Shown here one piece after another: positions 24,707-36,213 of a stretch of DNA of 64,000 nucleotides; the stretch's first letter is position 1, and each line of letters begins with the position of its first letter. Origin of the DNA: Aliivibrio fischeri (GTDB lineage Bacteria; Pseudomonadota; Gammaproteobacteria; Enterobacterales; Vibrionaceae); contig CP160630.1 of NCBI GenBank assembly GCA_038993745.2, positions 1,355,104 through 1,419,103 on the forward strand, written 5' to 3'. Both the position numbers and the translations under genes were made by a program. The notes under the pieces were generated by a model that saw only the letters and a list, made by a program, of their open reading frames with translations, had not been told where the DNA came from and ran no database searches.

Positions 24707-25689
24707 ATGAGTCGTACAACAATGAAACCAACAATTGTTATTGCCCTAGGTGGCAATGCACTATTGCGTCGTGGTCAGGTTCTTTCTTATGAAAATCAAC
24801 TTGAAAACGTAAAGGTAGCGGCAGAGTCTATTGCGAAATTAAGCAAAGAGTACCGTATTGCTATTGTTCATGGAAATGGCCCACAAGTTGGTTTATTAAG
24901 CCAACAAAATGATGCCTTTGATGCTGTTCCTTCTTATCCTCTTAGTTGTTTAGTTGCCGAATCTCAAGGGATGATAGCAACCATGCTTGCACAAGAATTA
25001 CGTAACCGTGTCGATTGTAACGTAACGACAATTCTTACCCATGTCGATGTTGATAAAGCCGACCCCGCTTTTAATGATCCTACCAAGTTCATTGGCCAAG
25101 TGTATTCTGAAAAAGAAGCGTACGATCTTGCTGAAGAGTTTGGCTGGTCTATTCGCCAAGATGGTGACTACTTTAGACGTGTTGTTGCTTCCCCTGCTCC
25201 TAAAAATATCCGTGAGAGTGAATTAATTTCATTGGCTTTGCAGCACGATAATATTGTTATATGTTGCGGCGGAGGCGGTATTCCGTTTGTACTGACAACC
25301 ACGGCATCACTTCAAATATCGATTGTGTTATTGATAAAGACTCAACGGCATCACTGCTTTCTCAGCAGATTTCAGCTGACTACTTCTTAATTTTGACCGA
25401 TGGTGATGGGGTATTTTTCCATTACGGCAAGCCAAACCAAATCAAACTAGACATTGCGACTACCGAAGAATTAAAAGGCTACTCTTTTGATAAAGGCTCC
25501 ATGCAGCCAAAAATTGATTCGATGATCAACTACGTTGAAAATGTCGATATCTCTATCGGTATCATTGCAGATTTGCACTTAGCTTTAGATGCGCTAAATG
25601 GCACGGCTGGTACAAAAATTGTAAAAAATAAGTTTTATAATGACTCTATTTCTCATCAACAAAATGATGGCGAATTAACACCAGCATAA
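24707..25689 (+). pseudogene. arcC: Carbamate kinase gene with apparent frameshift
   Basis: Carbamate kinase makes ATP from carbamoyl phosphate in the arginine deiminase pathway. The first frame has the signature KPTIVIALGGNALLRRG, VHGNGPQVGLL, and IRQDGDYFRRVVASPAP up to CCGGGGIPFV. The conserved sequence then continues in another frame as TDNHGITSNIDCVIDKDSTA and FLILTDGDGVF through KGSMQPKI to a stop at 25687-25689. Inserting one base near GTACTGAC (about 25290) restores about 322-327 aa. The start is uncertain (ATG 24707 or 24722). No arcA, argI or arcD gene is nearby, so it is an orphan. Error or real decay cannot be told apart. Confidence 0.85.
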
Positions 25690-25707
25690 TAATTCGATGA
25701 TAAAACC

Positions 25708-25738
25708 AAAAGCCCTAACGTGTTGTTAGGGCTTTTAT
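25708..25738. terminator. Terminator between arcC and the HAD gene
   Basis: AAAAGCCCTAAC pairs with GTTAGGGCTTTT, usable from both sides. Confidence 0.85.
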
Positions 25739-25762
25739 ATCACATCGTAAATAAGAAAAAAC

Positions 25763-26560
25763 TTACAACACTTGCTCTTTAATCACAGTAAATACCCCAG
25801 CATCTTTATTACTTGGAGCCATAAAACGTGCTGTCTCTTTTACTTTTTGATGTGCATTTTCCATCGCATAAGAGTAATAACTCTCTTGCAGCATTTCTAA
25901 ATCATTTAAGTAATCACCAAAGCTCATTGTTTCTTCAAAACTAAAGTCCAGTGTGTTTTGTAGATGTTTGATTGCCGCTCCTTTAGAAGCAACCGCATTC
26001 ATTACATCAAGCCAGATCTTAGCACTCACCACCACTTGATGACTCTCACCAAAGTTGGCATCAAAAGATGGGAAAACGAACTCTTCAGTTCCATCAAAAT
26101 GACAAATCGCTACTTTAATAAACTCGTCATCTACCGCAAGTAAGTCTTCGACATATTCACAACGCTGGTAATATTTTGAAAATTCAGCCAGTGCTTTTGG
26201 ATCTTGTGTTTCAATGTATGCAGAACGCTTTCCACAAAGCACAATGTGCGTACCTTCAATCGCACGAGCAGTTTTGATGATATTGATTACCGATGGTGTA
26301 TCCATTGAGCAGCTATAAAGTTCTTCACCTTTATACATCACTAGCGTGCCATTTTCAGCAATAAACATCATGCGATCTTTTACTGGCTCAAACGTTTCTA
26401 ACAAGCTGTAGTATTGACGCCCAGAGGCAGCGGCAAAAATGATATTTTTATCTTCTAATTGCTGATAAAGATCGAAAAAACTTGGATCTAATTGGCTATG
26501 TTCATTAAGCAGTGTGCCGTCCATATCAGCAGCAATAAATTTTACGTTATGTTTTTGCAT
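25763..26560 (-). CDS. Cof-type HAD-family sugar phosphatase
   Basis: A 265-aa haloacid dehalogenase superfamily hydrolase of the Cof/YbjI type. The nucleophile motif is AADMDGTLL (Asp12, Asp14), motif II is ASGR (about residue 61), and the C-terminal acid motif is SFGDYLNDLEML (about residues 214-225). A cap domain lies between. Relatives dephosphorylate sugar phosphates and FMN/PLP; the substrate is not predictable. Confidence 0.88.
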   Translation of the reverse strand: MQKHNVKFIAADMDGTLLNEHSQLDPSFFDLYQQLEDKNIIFAAASGRQYYSLLETFEPVKDRMMFIAENGTLVMYKGEELYSCSMDTPSVINIIKTARAIEGTHIVLCGKRSAYIETQDPKALAEFSKYYQRCEYVEDLLAVDDEFIKVAICHFDGTEEFVFPSFDANFGESHQVVVSAKIWLDVMNAVASKGAAIKHLQNTLDFSFEETMSFGDYLNDLEMLQESYYSYAMENAHQKVKETARFMAPSNKDAGVFTVIKEQVL

Positions 26561-26656
26561 TAATTGGTACTCAGAGATAATTTAAATTCAATAAACACCC
26601 AGAAGTATATACTGTTCAGGACGTTACACCGAACAACTCCACCGTAAAATGAGAGG

Positions 26657-27619
26657 CTACAGCCCCTTTTTCACTGGATATAAAGAGGCAAAATTTGGAA
26701 TGTGTTGCTCCCACAACGGAGGATGACCAATGTGCTTTTGCACGGCACTAATGAACTCTCTAACCAATGCGGTCTGTTTTCGATGCGGATAAAGTGCGTA
26801 TACCGCTAAGCCTTGATTACATAATGGGTAATCCGTAAGTAACGTTGTTAATCCCATGCTTTCGATAGAACGCTCAAGGTTTGATGAGGCAACCACTGCA
26901 TAACCTAAACCATCTTGAACAGCTGACAATAAGGTTCGAACATCATTTACCTTATAGTTACCTTTCATTTTATAGCTTTTAAATTGAGATGAATCTGGGC
27001 TTTCACCTAATCGAACGGTATCTACCGTTAATGTGCCATTGCTGTAAATAACAGAGGGTAAATTTACCAATTCTTCTGGTGTACTTGGCTCTCCAAAGCG
27101 TTCAATAAATGAATGTGAAGCGAGGATCACCCCTCGAATATCTGCCACTTTTTTCGCTATCAAACTTGAATCATCTAATCGACCTAATCGAAAAGCGACA
27201 TCAAAGTGCTCTGAAATGATATCGGAGCGTTTATCATCCATCATCAGAACCACCTCAACATCTGGATAAGTGGTCATAAACTGACTAATAACAGGTTGTA
27301 AATACCCTTGCCCAATATGCAATGGAGCTGTAATTCTAATTCGCCCTTTTGGTACTGCTTGATATGAATCTGCAATGGATTTCACGTTATCTAATGAGCC
27401 AACTAACTGATGGGCTTGCTCTAAGATCTCTTCGCCTGCTGGTGTTAATGAGAAAGTACGAGTCGAGCGGTTAAGTAACTGAACACCTAGCTCTGCTTCT
27501 AATTTTTTGATCTGTTTTGAAAGCGCAGAATTATCCATATCATGCAATGCAGCTGCTTTAGTGAATGAGCCTTGTTGCACCACATCGATAAATAGAGAAA
27601 GTTGATTAACCAGAGACAT
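26657..27619 (-). CDS. LysR-family transcriptional regulator
   Basis: A 320-aa LysR regulator with helix-turn-helix QGSFTKAAALHDMDNSALSK (residues 16-35) and LLNRSTRTFSLTPAGEEIL. It lies downstream of, and on the same strand as, the RND efflux operon with a 191-bp gap, so it could be its regulator, but no divergent arrangement proves it. Confidence 0.86.
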   Translation of the reverse strand: MSLVNQLSLFIDVVQQGSFTKAAALHDMDNSALSKQIKKLEAELGVQLLNRSTRTFSLTPAGEEILEQAHQLVGSLDNVKSIADSYQAVPKGRIRITAPLHIGQGYLQPVISQFMTTYPDVEVVLMMDDKRSDIISEHFDVAFRLGRLDDSSLIAKKVADIRGVILASHSFIERFGEPSTPEELVNLPSVIYSNGTLTVDTVRLGESPDSSQFKSYKMKGNYKVNDVRTLLSAVQDGLGYAVVASSNLERSIESMGLTTLLTDYPLCNQGLAVYALYPHRKQTALVREFISAVQKHIGHPPLWEQHIPNFASLYPVKKGL

Positions 27620-27810
27620 ACCTTTACCTAAAACACCCGTCGATTTGATTTAAAGTGAAACCAATCCAAATACATTGTGATATTAAACCTTAATTTTAGT
27701 GCGAATACGAAAATTATTCAGACTATTCGGTTATGGTACGTATAAAAAGGAGCCACGAAGGCCCCTTTGAATTTATATTTAATCGCTTAATGCGTTAACT
27801 TCTTGCAAAA

Positions 27811-30800
27811 TTACTCATCATCTAAAGGAATAAGTTTGGTGCTTCCGCCGTGCAACTTTTCACGACGACGTTGTACCATTGCATAGAAGCCAGGGATAAG
27901 TAGCGTACCCACTAATAACACACACAGTAGACCACCAATCAACGACACACCCAATGAGTTTTGGCTGATGTAGCCTGCACCCGATGCAAACACAAGCGGT
28001 AAAATACCCAAGATAAACGACCACGATGTCATGTTTACCGCACGGAATCGTAATCGACCACCGTTTACTGACGCATCATCTAAGCCCACTTCTTTCTCTT
28101 CACGCTCATTTTTCGCAAATTCAACAATCAAAATGGCATTTTTGGCGGCCAATGCGATTAAGAGAACCAGACCGATTTGTGCGTATAAATTCAACGGCAT
28201 CCCCGTTAAATTAAGCGCAAGGAAAGATCCAAAGGTTGCCACTGGCACCACAAGAATAATAGCAAGAGGAATACTCCAACTCTCGTATTGTGCCACCATG
28301 AATAGATAGATAAAGATCAGCGCTAGCGCAAACGCATAAATCGCTTGGTTACCCGCTTTCACTTCTTGATACGCCATACCTGTCCATTCATATTGGTAAC
28401 CATGTGGAAGCACTTCAGCTGCAACACGTTCCATCGCTGCAATGGCATCACCACTTGAATACCCAGCCGCTGGCTGTCCTTGGATCACCGCTGAACGATA
28501 CATGTTGTAACGCCACGCTACATCAGGTTCAAATACCGTGTCATAAGTGACTAATGTACTTAATGGCACCATTTGCCCCGAGCTTGCACGAACGTGGAAT
28601 TTATCCAAATCATCCATGCTGCTACGATACTGCCCATCTGCTTGCATCGTAACTCGGAAGTTCTTACCAAACATAGTAAAGTCATTCACGTACATTGAAC
28701 CTAAGTTACCTTGCAGTGTTTGGAAAATAGAGCCTAATGACACACCTAATTGCTTTGCTTTTTCACGGTCAATATCCACATAGTAGTGTGGAACATTGGC
28801 ACGGAACGTACTGAATGTATATTGAATTTCAGGCTGTTGATTGGCGGTTTGAATCACTTGATTCATAACATTAGCCAAATCAGTACGACTACGACCTAAG
28901 GTATCTTCAAGAACAAATTCAAAACCAGACGCAGCCCCCATTCCCGGAACCGCTGGCGCACCCATTGCAAAAATAACGGCTTCTGGTAACTCCATCGCTG
29001 CACGCCCGTTAATGCGGTTGGTAATTGCAAATGAAGAGTTATCTCCATCCATGTCATTACGCTCACCCCAAGGCTTTAATTTCACAAACAGTGACGCACC
29101 ATTTGATGCTGCCGCGCCTGTTAAAAACGCATAACCATTGGCGACGGTAACCCCATCAACACCTTGCTCTTGCTCTATGATTTCAAGCACTTTGGCAGAT
29201 ACTTCTTCAGTACGAGAAAGTGACGCTGAATCAGGTAATTGAACGTTAACCAGTAAAATACCCTTATCTTCTTGTGGTACAAACGCCGTTGATGTGGTCT
29301 TTGCAAAGAAGGTTACTGCACCTAAAGCAATCACAAAGAATGTCATCAGGATCATGGTTTTTCGTACAAAGAAACCAGCAATCTCACCGTATTTATCCGT
29401 TACTTTATCTAAACCACGGTTAAAGGCTTTAAACCAACGAGCCGTATTATCCCCTCCCTGTTTTAGAACCAGAGAACACAATGCTGGCGACAGTGTCAGT
29501 GCATTAATGGATGAAATAATTACCGCAATACAGATGGTTAATGCGAACTGACGATACATGATGCCTGTGATACCCGGAAGCATAGCAACAGGAATAAATA
29601 CCGCAAGCAGTACCAGAGTAGAAGTAATGATTGGGCCTGTTACTTCTTTCATCGCAATTAGAGTGGCTTTTCTTGGGCTTAATGAAGGGTCACGCTTCAT
29701 AATAGTATCGACGTTTTCAATAACCAAAATGGCATCATCCACCACAATACCAATGGCAAGAATAAGACCAAATAACGTCACGGTATTAATGGTAAACCCT
29801 GTCATAAGCATGACAGCAAAGGTACCAATTAAGGATACTGGAATAGCTACAACTGGAATTAACGTCGCACGAGCACTACCTAGGAACAGATACGTTACAG
29901 CAATAACCAATAGAATCGCTTCAATTAAGGTTTTTACTACCCCTTTAATGGATTCTGCAACAAACAGCGTAGTGTCATAACTGGTTTCATACGCCAGACC
30001 TTCAGGGAAAGTCGCACTGAGCTTTTCAAGCATCTCCATTACCGCCTTTCCACTCTCCAATGCGTTCGCATCAGATTGCAAAGAAAGCGTTACGATAGAA
30101 GCGTCTTTTCCTCTAAATTGACCATTACCGTCGTAGAATTTCTTGCCTAACTCAACACGGGCAATGTCTTTTAAATAAACAGAAGATCCATCGTTATTTG
30201 CTCGAAGAACGACATTTTCAAACTCTTCAACCGACTCTAAACGTCCTTTCGTTACGAGGTTAAACTGCACATCTTGCGCACTCGCATAAGGTGCAGCACC
30301 AATTTTACCCGCTGCAACTTGTACGTTTTGTTCAGCTAACGCGGCATGAACATCGGATGTGGTTAAACCTAAGTTGGTCATTTTATCTGGATCAAGCCAA
30401 ACACGCATGGCGTATTCACCACCACCAAGCACACCAACTTCACTGATGCCAGTAACACGAGCCAACTGATCTTTGATATTCAGATTTACGTAGTTAATTA
30501 AGAATTGATCGTCATATTTCCCATCAGGCGAGTAGAAGTTCAATACCATTAAAAGGTCTGGAGAACGCTTCTTAACAGTCACCCCCACCATACGCACTTC
30601 TTGTGGCAATTTAGATTCAATCTGCGCAACACGGTTCTGAACGTTAACCTGTGCCATGTCAGGATCGGTGCCCACATCAAAGGTGACATTTAATGAATAT
30701 GAACCGTCGTTGGCACTTTTTGAAGACATGTAAATCATGTTCTCTACGCCATTGACGGAGGTTTCTATGGGATCAGCAATCGCCTGTTCAACTACCTCAG

Positions 30801-30963
30801 CACTTGCCCCCGTGTAGTAAGCACTTACACTAACCGATGGCGGACTGATTTTTGGGTATTCAGCAACAGGTAATACTGCTAATGCAATGGCTCCGGCAAG
30901 AGTGAGGATAATAGAAATAACCAGAGCAAATTTAGGACGCTGTATAAAAAATCGACTTAGCAT
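27811..30963 (-). CDS. RND-family multidrug efflux pump inner-membrane subunit
   Basis: A 1,050-aa AcrB/MexB-like (HAE1) proton-driven transporter. It has the usual start [20 protein letters not shown], two large periplasmic loops, and twelve membrane helices. The proton-relay aspartates are in [18 protein letters not shown] (TM4), and the TM10 lysine region is [20 protein letters not shown]. It pumps drugs or bile-type amphiphiles together with the adaptor encoded one base upstream. No outer-membrane channel gene is adjacent, so it probably uses TolC. Confidence 0.95.
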   Translation of the reverse strand: MLSRFFIQRPKFALVISIILTLAGAIALAVLPVAEYPKISPPSVSVSAYYTGASAEVVEQAIADPIETSVNGVENMIYMSSKSANDGSYSLNVTFDVGTDPDMAQVNVQNRVAQIESKLPQEVRMVGVTVKKRSPDLLMVLNFYSPDGKYDDQFLINYVNLNIKDQLARVTGISEVGVLGGGEYAMRVWLDPDKMTNLGLTTSDVHAALAEQNVQVAAGKIGAAPYASAQDVQFNLVTKGRLESVEEFENVVLRANNDGSSVYLKDIARVELGKKFYDGNGQFRGKDASIVTLSLQSDANALESGKAVMEMLEKLSATFPEGLAYETSYDTTLFVAESIKGVVKTLIEAILLVIAVTYLFLGSARATLIPVVAIPVSLIGTFAVMLMTGFTINTVTLFGLILAIGIVVDDAILVIENVDTIMKRDPSLSPRKATLIAMKEVTGPIITSTLVLLAVFIPVAMLPGITGIMYRQFALTICIAVIISSINALTLSPALCSLVLKQGGDNTARWFKAFNRGLDKVTDKYGEIAGFFVRKTMILMTFFVIALGAVTFFAKTTSTAFVPQEDKGILLVNVQLPDSASLSRTEEVSAKVLEIIEQEQGVDGVTVANGYAFLTGAAASNGASLFVKLKPWGERNDMDGDNSSFAITNRINGRAAMELPEAVIFAMGAPAVPGMGAASGFEFVLEDTLGRSRTDLANVMNQVIQTANQQPEIQYTFSTFRANVPHYYVDIDREKAKQLGVSLGSIFQTLQGNLGSMYVNDFTMFGKNFRVTMQADGQYRSSMDDLDKFHVRASSGQMVPLSTLVTYDTVFEPDVAWRYNMYRSAVIQGQPAAGYSSGDAIAAMERVAAEVLPHGYQYEWTGMAYQEVKAGNQAIYAFALALIFIYLFMVAQYESWSIPLAIILVVPVATFGSFLALNLTGMPLNLYAQIGLVLLIALAAKNAILIVEFAKNEREEKEVGLDDASVNGGRLRFRAVNMTSWSFILGILPLVFASGAGYISQNSLGVSLIGGLLCVLLVGTLLIPGFYAMVQRRREKLHGGSTKLIPLDDE

Positions 30964-30964
30964 A

Positions 30965-32083
30965 TTAAGACTCCGTGTTCTCTAAACGAACCTGGACTCC
31001 GTTTCTTACACGTTGTAATCCTTTTACTAACACTTGTTCATTGGCGTTAATTCCCGAACTGATGATCACGCCTTCAGGTAATTGCTTGCCTAGAGTGACA
31101 TTACGACGCTCTGCAATATTACCTTCGGTTAATACCATGACAAAATCGCCTTCTAAATCACTTTGTACTGCACGTCTTGGAGCCACTAAGACTTCTGTTG
31201 GCTGCTTCTCTCTAAGATTTACATTGATATGTTGACCAGGAAGTAGCGTATGTTCAGGGTTATCAACCAAAGCACGCAGTGTTAATGTGCCGGTTGTTTT
31301 GTCGATACGGTTACCAATGAAATCGACTTTGCCAAGATGTTTATACTCTTTACCATTTTCAAGGTTCAATACCACTTCCACTTGGCTTGATGCCCCTTTT
31401 CCATCTCCTTCAATCGCATCAATTCCCATCATCAAACGCTCACGCTCACTGATGGTAAAACGAGTATGAATTGGGTCTAAGCTAACTAAAGTGGTTAACA
31501 CACCAGATGCTGGAGATACTAAATCACCAATACTGGCTTTACTGTCACTAATTCGACCTGTGAATGGCGCTGTAATGGTAGTGTAAGATAGGTTAACTTG
31601 TGCCAACTTCAATTGCGCTTGAGCGGCCTCGACTTGCGCTTCCGCACTCAATAATTGCGCGGTTAGACCATCAAATTCAGCTTGGCTAATATTGCCTTTA
31701 GGTAATAGATTTTTGCCACGATTAAAATCTAACTGAGCTTTTTTAAGCGCGGCATTAGCCTGAGTTATTCCGGCTTTTGCGTTGGCAACTTGGGCTTCGA
31801 AAGAAGAAGGATCAATTTGAAAAAGCACATCACCCTTCTCAACCATTTGGCCTTCTTTAAACTGGCGAGACTGAATATATCCTGAAACTTGAGCTGAGAT
31901 TGAAGCATCTTCCATGGCTTCGATTCGACCAATGTAGGTTTTTCCTTGTTGGTACGAAATAGGTTCAACGGTGTAAGTTCCAACAAGTGGGGCTTGCGGA
32001 GCTCGTTGAGCAGTTGATTCATCACTACAGCCAACGAGTAAAGCTGCACTAATGATTGAAGCAAGAAGCGTTTTGGATTTCAT
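30965..32083 (-). CDS. RND efflux periplasmic adaptor lipoprotein
   Basis: A 372-aa membrane-fusion protein of the AcrA/MexA type. The lipobox LLVGCS places the acylated Cys at residue 19. Then come the barrel-sandwich segments ([34 protein letters not shown]), an alpha-helical hairpin (about 100-165), and a beta-barrel with [16 protein letters not shown]. It is the first gene of the pump operon; only one base separates it from the transporter gene. Confidence 0.93.
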   Translation of the reverse strand: MKSKTLLASIISAALLVGCSDESTAQRAPQAPLVGTYTVEPISYQQGKTYIGRIEAMEDASISAQVSGYIQSRQFKEGQMVEKGDVLFQIDPSSFEAQVANAKAGITQANAALKKAQLDFNRGKNLLPKGNISQAEFDGLTAQLLSAEAQVEAAQAQLKLAQVNLSYTTITAPFTGRISDSKASIGDLVSPASGVLTTLVSLDPIHTRFTISERERLMMGIDAIEGDGKGASSQVEVVLNLENGKEYKHLGKVDFIGNRIDKTTGTLTLRALVDNPEHTLLPGQHINVNLREKQPTEVLVAPRRAVQSDLEGDFVMVLTEGNIAERRNVTLGKQLPEGVIISSGINANEQVLVKGLQRVRNGVQVRLENTES

Positions 32084-32260
32084 AATATAACCATTTAACT
32101 GTTGAATTATCTATATTCTGACAGTTAAATGGTTAAAATTATTAATCTAAATAAAACGAGTATGTTACTGAATGTGTCTGTAATTTACGTTGATATTTAT
32201 TGATAATAAAATAATTAATAAACCCTTTATTATCAACAAATAACAATCAAATCTAAAAGC

Positions 32261-33226
<966 letters not shown>

Positions 33227-33275
33227 TTACGAGTAATACCAATCACAATCTGTGATCAGAAATAGCGAAAAAAAG

Positions 33276-33311
33276 AAAAAGGCATCGAGTGAACTGACAC
33301 CCGATGCCTTC
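33276..33311 (-). terminator. Terminator after yibL
   Basis: AAGGCATCG pairs with CGATGCCTT around a 13-base loop; on the minus strand a U-rich tract follows. Confidence 0.8.
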
Positions 33312-33332
33312 TAAACTGAGTACACTCTATAA

Positions 33333-33689
33333 TTAGAATGCTTGTGGTGCATAACCTGTCATTTCTTTAAGGCCAAGCTCTTTACCTAGTGCTGTCATTG
33401 GGTGAACAACAACTAAACCACGAACTGATTTTTTAAGTTTACCCATATCAGCTTGTTCAGCTTTAGTGATTGCACGATTGAAAGCTAGGTTACGTACTTC
33501 AGTACCTTTATTACCTGTTTCAAACTGTTGCTTACCTTTAAGCTTTGTTAGTTTCTTTTCAAGCGTTTGAATTTCATGCAAGAATTGCTTAACGACTGGT
33601 TGATCATCACGCTTTTGCGCAGCCGCTAAACGGTGCTTACAACGATCTAAACGGTTATGAATTTTTTGCAGTTCTTCTTTTACACTCAT
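33333..33689 (-). CDS. yibL: YibL-family ribosome-associated protein
   Basis: A 118-aa basic protein of the YibL family, which copurifies with ribosomes in E. coli. The start at 33689 is chosen (AAAGGT site, MSVKEELQKIHNRLDRCKHR); the frame extension to 33791 overlaps the divergent arfB gene and lacks family similarity. A predicted coiled coil spans residues 5-55. The C-terminal segment VRGLVVVHPMTALGKELGLK is family-typical. Confidence 0.85.
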   Translation of the reverse strand: MSVKEELQKIHNRLDRCKHRLAAAQKRDDQPVVKQFLHEIQTLEKKLTKLKGKQQFETGNKGTEVRNLAFNRAITKAEQADMGKLKKSVRGLVVVHPMTALGKELGLKEMTGYAPQAF

Positions 33690-33775
33690 GAAATTACCTT
33701 TGTATTGAAAATGGTGCGCATTGACGCTAACTGGTAGTATACCCTCTATTAGAACAACGATCATAGGTTTATTAC

Positions 33776-34168
33776 ATGCTAACCATCTCAAACCAAGTCC
33801 AATTAGCCGATTGGGAAATTGAACTTACTGCAATTCGAGCACAAGGTGCTGGTGGTCAGAATGTAAATAAAGTCTCTAGTGCCATTCATCTTCGCTTTGA
33901 TATTAGCCGTTCGACACTTCCTGCTTTCTATAAAGAGCGTTTACTGAAAATGCGTGATCACCGTATCACCAAAGAAGGTATTATCATCATTAAGGCGCAA
34001 CAATTTCGGACGCAGGAGAAAAATCGAGAAGATGCCCTTGATCGTTTAAAGCAACTCATTCAATCTGCTACTGAAACTCAAAAAGCACGTAAAGAGACAA
34101 AACCCACACGTAGCTCACAACATAAGCGTATGGATAAAAATCGCAGCGCGGTCAAACCAAGAGCATGA
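33776..34168 (+). CDS. arfB: Peptidyl-tRNA hydrolase ArfB (ribosome rescue)
   Basis: A 130-aa release-factor-like protein that frees stalled ribosomes. The catalytic GGQ is at residues 26-28 (RAQGAGGQNVNKVSSAIHLR). The C-terminal tail is basic (KARKETKPTRSSQHKRMDKN), as needed to enter the empty mRNA channel. It lies 19 bp upstream of the RecQ-like gene and is probably co-transcribed with it. Confidence 0.94.
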   Translation: MLTISNQVQLADWEIELTAIRAQGAGGQNVNKVSSAIHLRFDISRSTLPAFYKERLLKMRDHRITKEGIIIIKAQQFRTQEKNREDALDRLKQLIQSATETQKARKETKPTRSSQHKRMDKNRSAVKPRA

Positions 34169-34187
34169 GAAAGAAGGTAGATTACTA

Positions 34188-36104
34188 ATGTATCAACAAA
34201 CATTAAAAGAAACATTTGGCTTTGATTCTCTAAGAGGCGGTCAACAGCAAGTAATTGAGAAAGTGCTAAACGGTCACTCATCTGCTGCTATTTTTCCAAC
34301 TGGATCAGGTAAGTCTCTTTGTTACCAACTGCCTGCGCTTATTTTACCAAATCTTACCTTAGTTATTTCTCCACTTTTGGCTTTAATGAAGGATCAAATC
34401 GCTTTTTTAAAAAGTAAAGGTATTGCTGCTGCATCAATCGATTCCACCCAAACAAGAGAAGAAACTCAAGCCATTTTACAAGGCGTAAGAAACGGTGAAA
34501 TTAAAATATTAATGATCTCTGTTGAACGTTTAAAGAATGAACGCTTTCGTCAGTTTATTGCTCAAATTAATATTTCATTATTAGTGGTGGATGAAGCGCA
34601 CTGTATTTCGGAATGGGGTCACAATTTCAGACCCGATTACCTAAAACTACCACAGGATCGCGAAGCTCTGAATATTCCTCAGGTATTACTTCTAACCGCT
34701 ACAGCAACACCTGCGGTTATTGAAGATATGAGTAAAAAATTCAATATTGCTCAAGATGATATTGTGATCACAGGTTTCTACCGTTCGAATCTAGATATCT
34801 CAATCATTCCGGTTGAAGAAGAGCAAAAACGCTCAGCGCTGTTTGCAACATTAAAACAACGACCAGACCAACCAAGTATTGTATATGTCACGTTACAGCA
34901 AACCGCTGAAAACGTCGCTCAATGGCTGCAAAGTAACGGTATTCAAGCTAAGGCTTACCACGCAGGTTTAAAAAATGACGTCCGTGAAACGATTCAACAT
35001 CAATTTATGCACGGTGAAATAAATTGTATCGTAGCTACCATAGCATTTGGTATGGGAGTCGATAAATCGGATATTCGACAAGTCATTCATTTTGATTTAC
35101 CTAAATCTATTGAAAACTATTCACAAGAAATTGGCCGTGCAGGACGTGATGGTTTACCTTCTTTTTGTACTGTGTTAGCCAACACCTCTGGCTTAAATGT
35201 ATTAGAGAACTTTGTGTATGGCGATACACCAGACAGAGAAGCAATCCAATATGTGCTAGATGATATTTACCAAGCAAATGAAACGTGGGAAACACAACTA
35301 CTACGTTTATCTAAAGACAGCAATGTTCGTCAGTTACCCTTAAAAACGCTACTCGTTTATTTAGAGTTGAAAAAAATCATTCAAGCTAAATACAGCTACT
35401 ATGCCGATTATCGGTTTAAAACTCTTATTCCAGTAAACGATATTATTGCTAAGTTTCAAACGGAACGTCAGCAATTCGTATCAACTATTTTTCAGTGTTC
35501 ACCAAAAGCAAAAACTTGGCACACAGTCGATTTTGATGCCTTATGGATGGGATTCCGAGGTGAACGAAAACGTGTGATCGCTGCATTAGATTATTTTAAT
35601 GAACAAGGTTGGATAGAGCTTGAAAGTAAGCAAATGACTGAGGTTTATCAGGTTTTAAACAAAGTTGAAAGTACGCATGTTCTCTCTCAAGAGCAGCATC
35701 AACTATTCAAAAATAAAGAACAGAGTGAAATAAATCGAATTCATGCCATGTTGGATTTTTTTGAAACCAAAAGCTGTTTAAGCCATGCCCTTGCTCATTA
35801 CTTTGCTGATTTTAATGCGCCAGAAAAATGTGGTCACTGCTCTGCTTGTCGATCTGAAGCTGCCGTTTTGCCTCGCAGTTCGTCTCACTTTATTGCTGAT
35901 GATGAAAATGTAAAAGCATGGTGTCAAGAACTTCAAAACAGCAGCAAAGAGCCATTAGCAAATGCCGTTTTTGCACGTTTTTTATGTGGTATTCCAACCC
36001 CATTAACCAGCAAAATTAGAGCAAATAAAATGCAAGGATTTGGGAAGTTTGAATCTCAGCCTTTTTTTGAAGTACTTGAATTAGTCGGAAAATTGAACGG
36101 ATAA
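34188..36104 (+). CDS. RecQ-family ATP-dependent DNA helicase
   Basis: A 638-aa superfamily 2 helicase. Visible motifs: Gln motif FGFDSLRGGQQQVI, Walker A PTGSGKSLCYQLP (residues 37-50), DEAH (135-138), TATATP, and motif VI QEIGRAGRDG. A zinc-binding-like cluster CGHCSAC occurs at about residue 545. The C-terminus differs from classic RecQ (no clear HRDC domain), so it is a RecQ paralogue rather than recQ itself. It unwinds 3'-tailed DNA in repair. In an apparent operon with arfB. Confidence 0.9.
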   Translation: MYQQTLKETFGFDSLRGGQQQVIEKVLNGHSSAAIFPTGSGKSLCYQLPALILPNLTLVISPLLALMKDQIAFLKSKGIAAASIDSTQTREETQAILQGVRNGEIKILMISVERLKNERFRQFIAQINISLLVVDEAHCISEWGHNFRPDYLKLPQDREALNIPQVLLLTATATPAVIEDMSKKFNIAQDDIVITGFYRSNLDISIIPVEEEQKRSALFATLKQRPDQPSIVYVTLQQTAENVAQWLQSNGIQAKAYHAGLKNDVRETIQHQFMHGEINCIVATIAFGMGVDKSDIRQVIHFDLPKSIENYSQEIGRAGRDGLPSFCTVLANTSGLNVLENFVYGDTPDREAIQYVLDDIYQANETWETQLLRLSKDSNVRQLPLKTLLVYLELKKIIQAKYSYYADYRFKTLIPVNDIIAKFQTERQQFVSTIFQCSPKAKTWHTVDFDALWMGFRGERKRVIAALDYFNEQGWIELESKQMTEVYQVLNKVESTHVLSQEQHQLFKNKEQSEINRIHAMLDFFETKSCLSHALAHYFADFNAPEKCGHCSACRSEAAVLPRSSSHFIADDENVKAWCQELQNSSKEPLANAVFARFLCGIPTPLTSKIRANKMQGFGKFESQPFFEVLELVGKLNG

Positions 36105-36213
36105 TTTATAAAGTGTGAGCGTGTTTACATTTCATCAACACCATGTGAACCCCATACGCTATAAATGATAATATCATCCTATACTAATGAAAATTCATTA
36201 CTTGGGAAAAAGG

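Noticed and set aside
33690..33791. Longer N-terminus for YibL
   Set aside because: The extension overlaps the divergent arfB start, lacks a ribosome-binding site and has no family similarity; the ATG at 33689 has AAAGGT.
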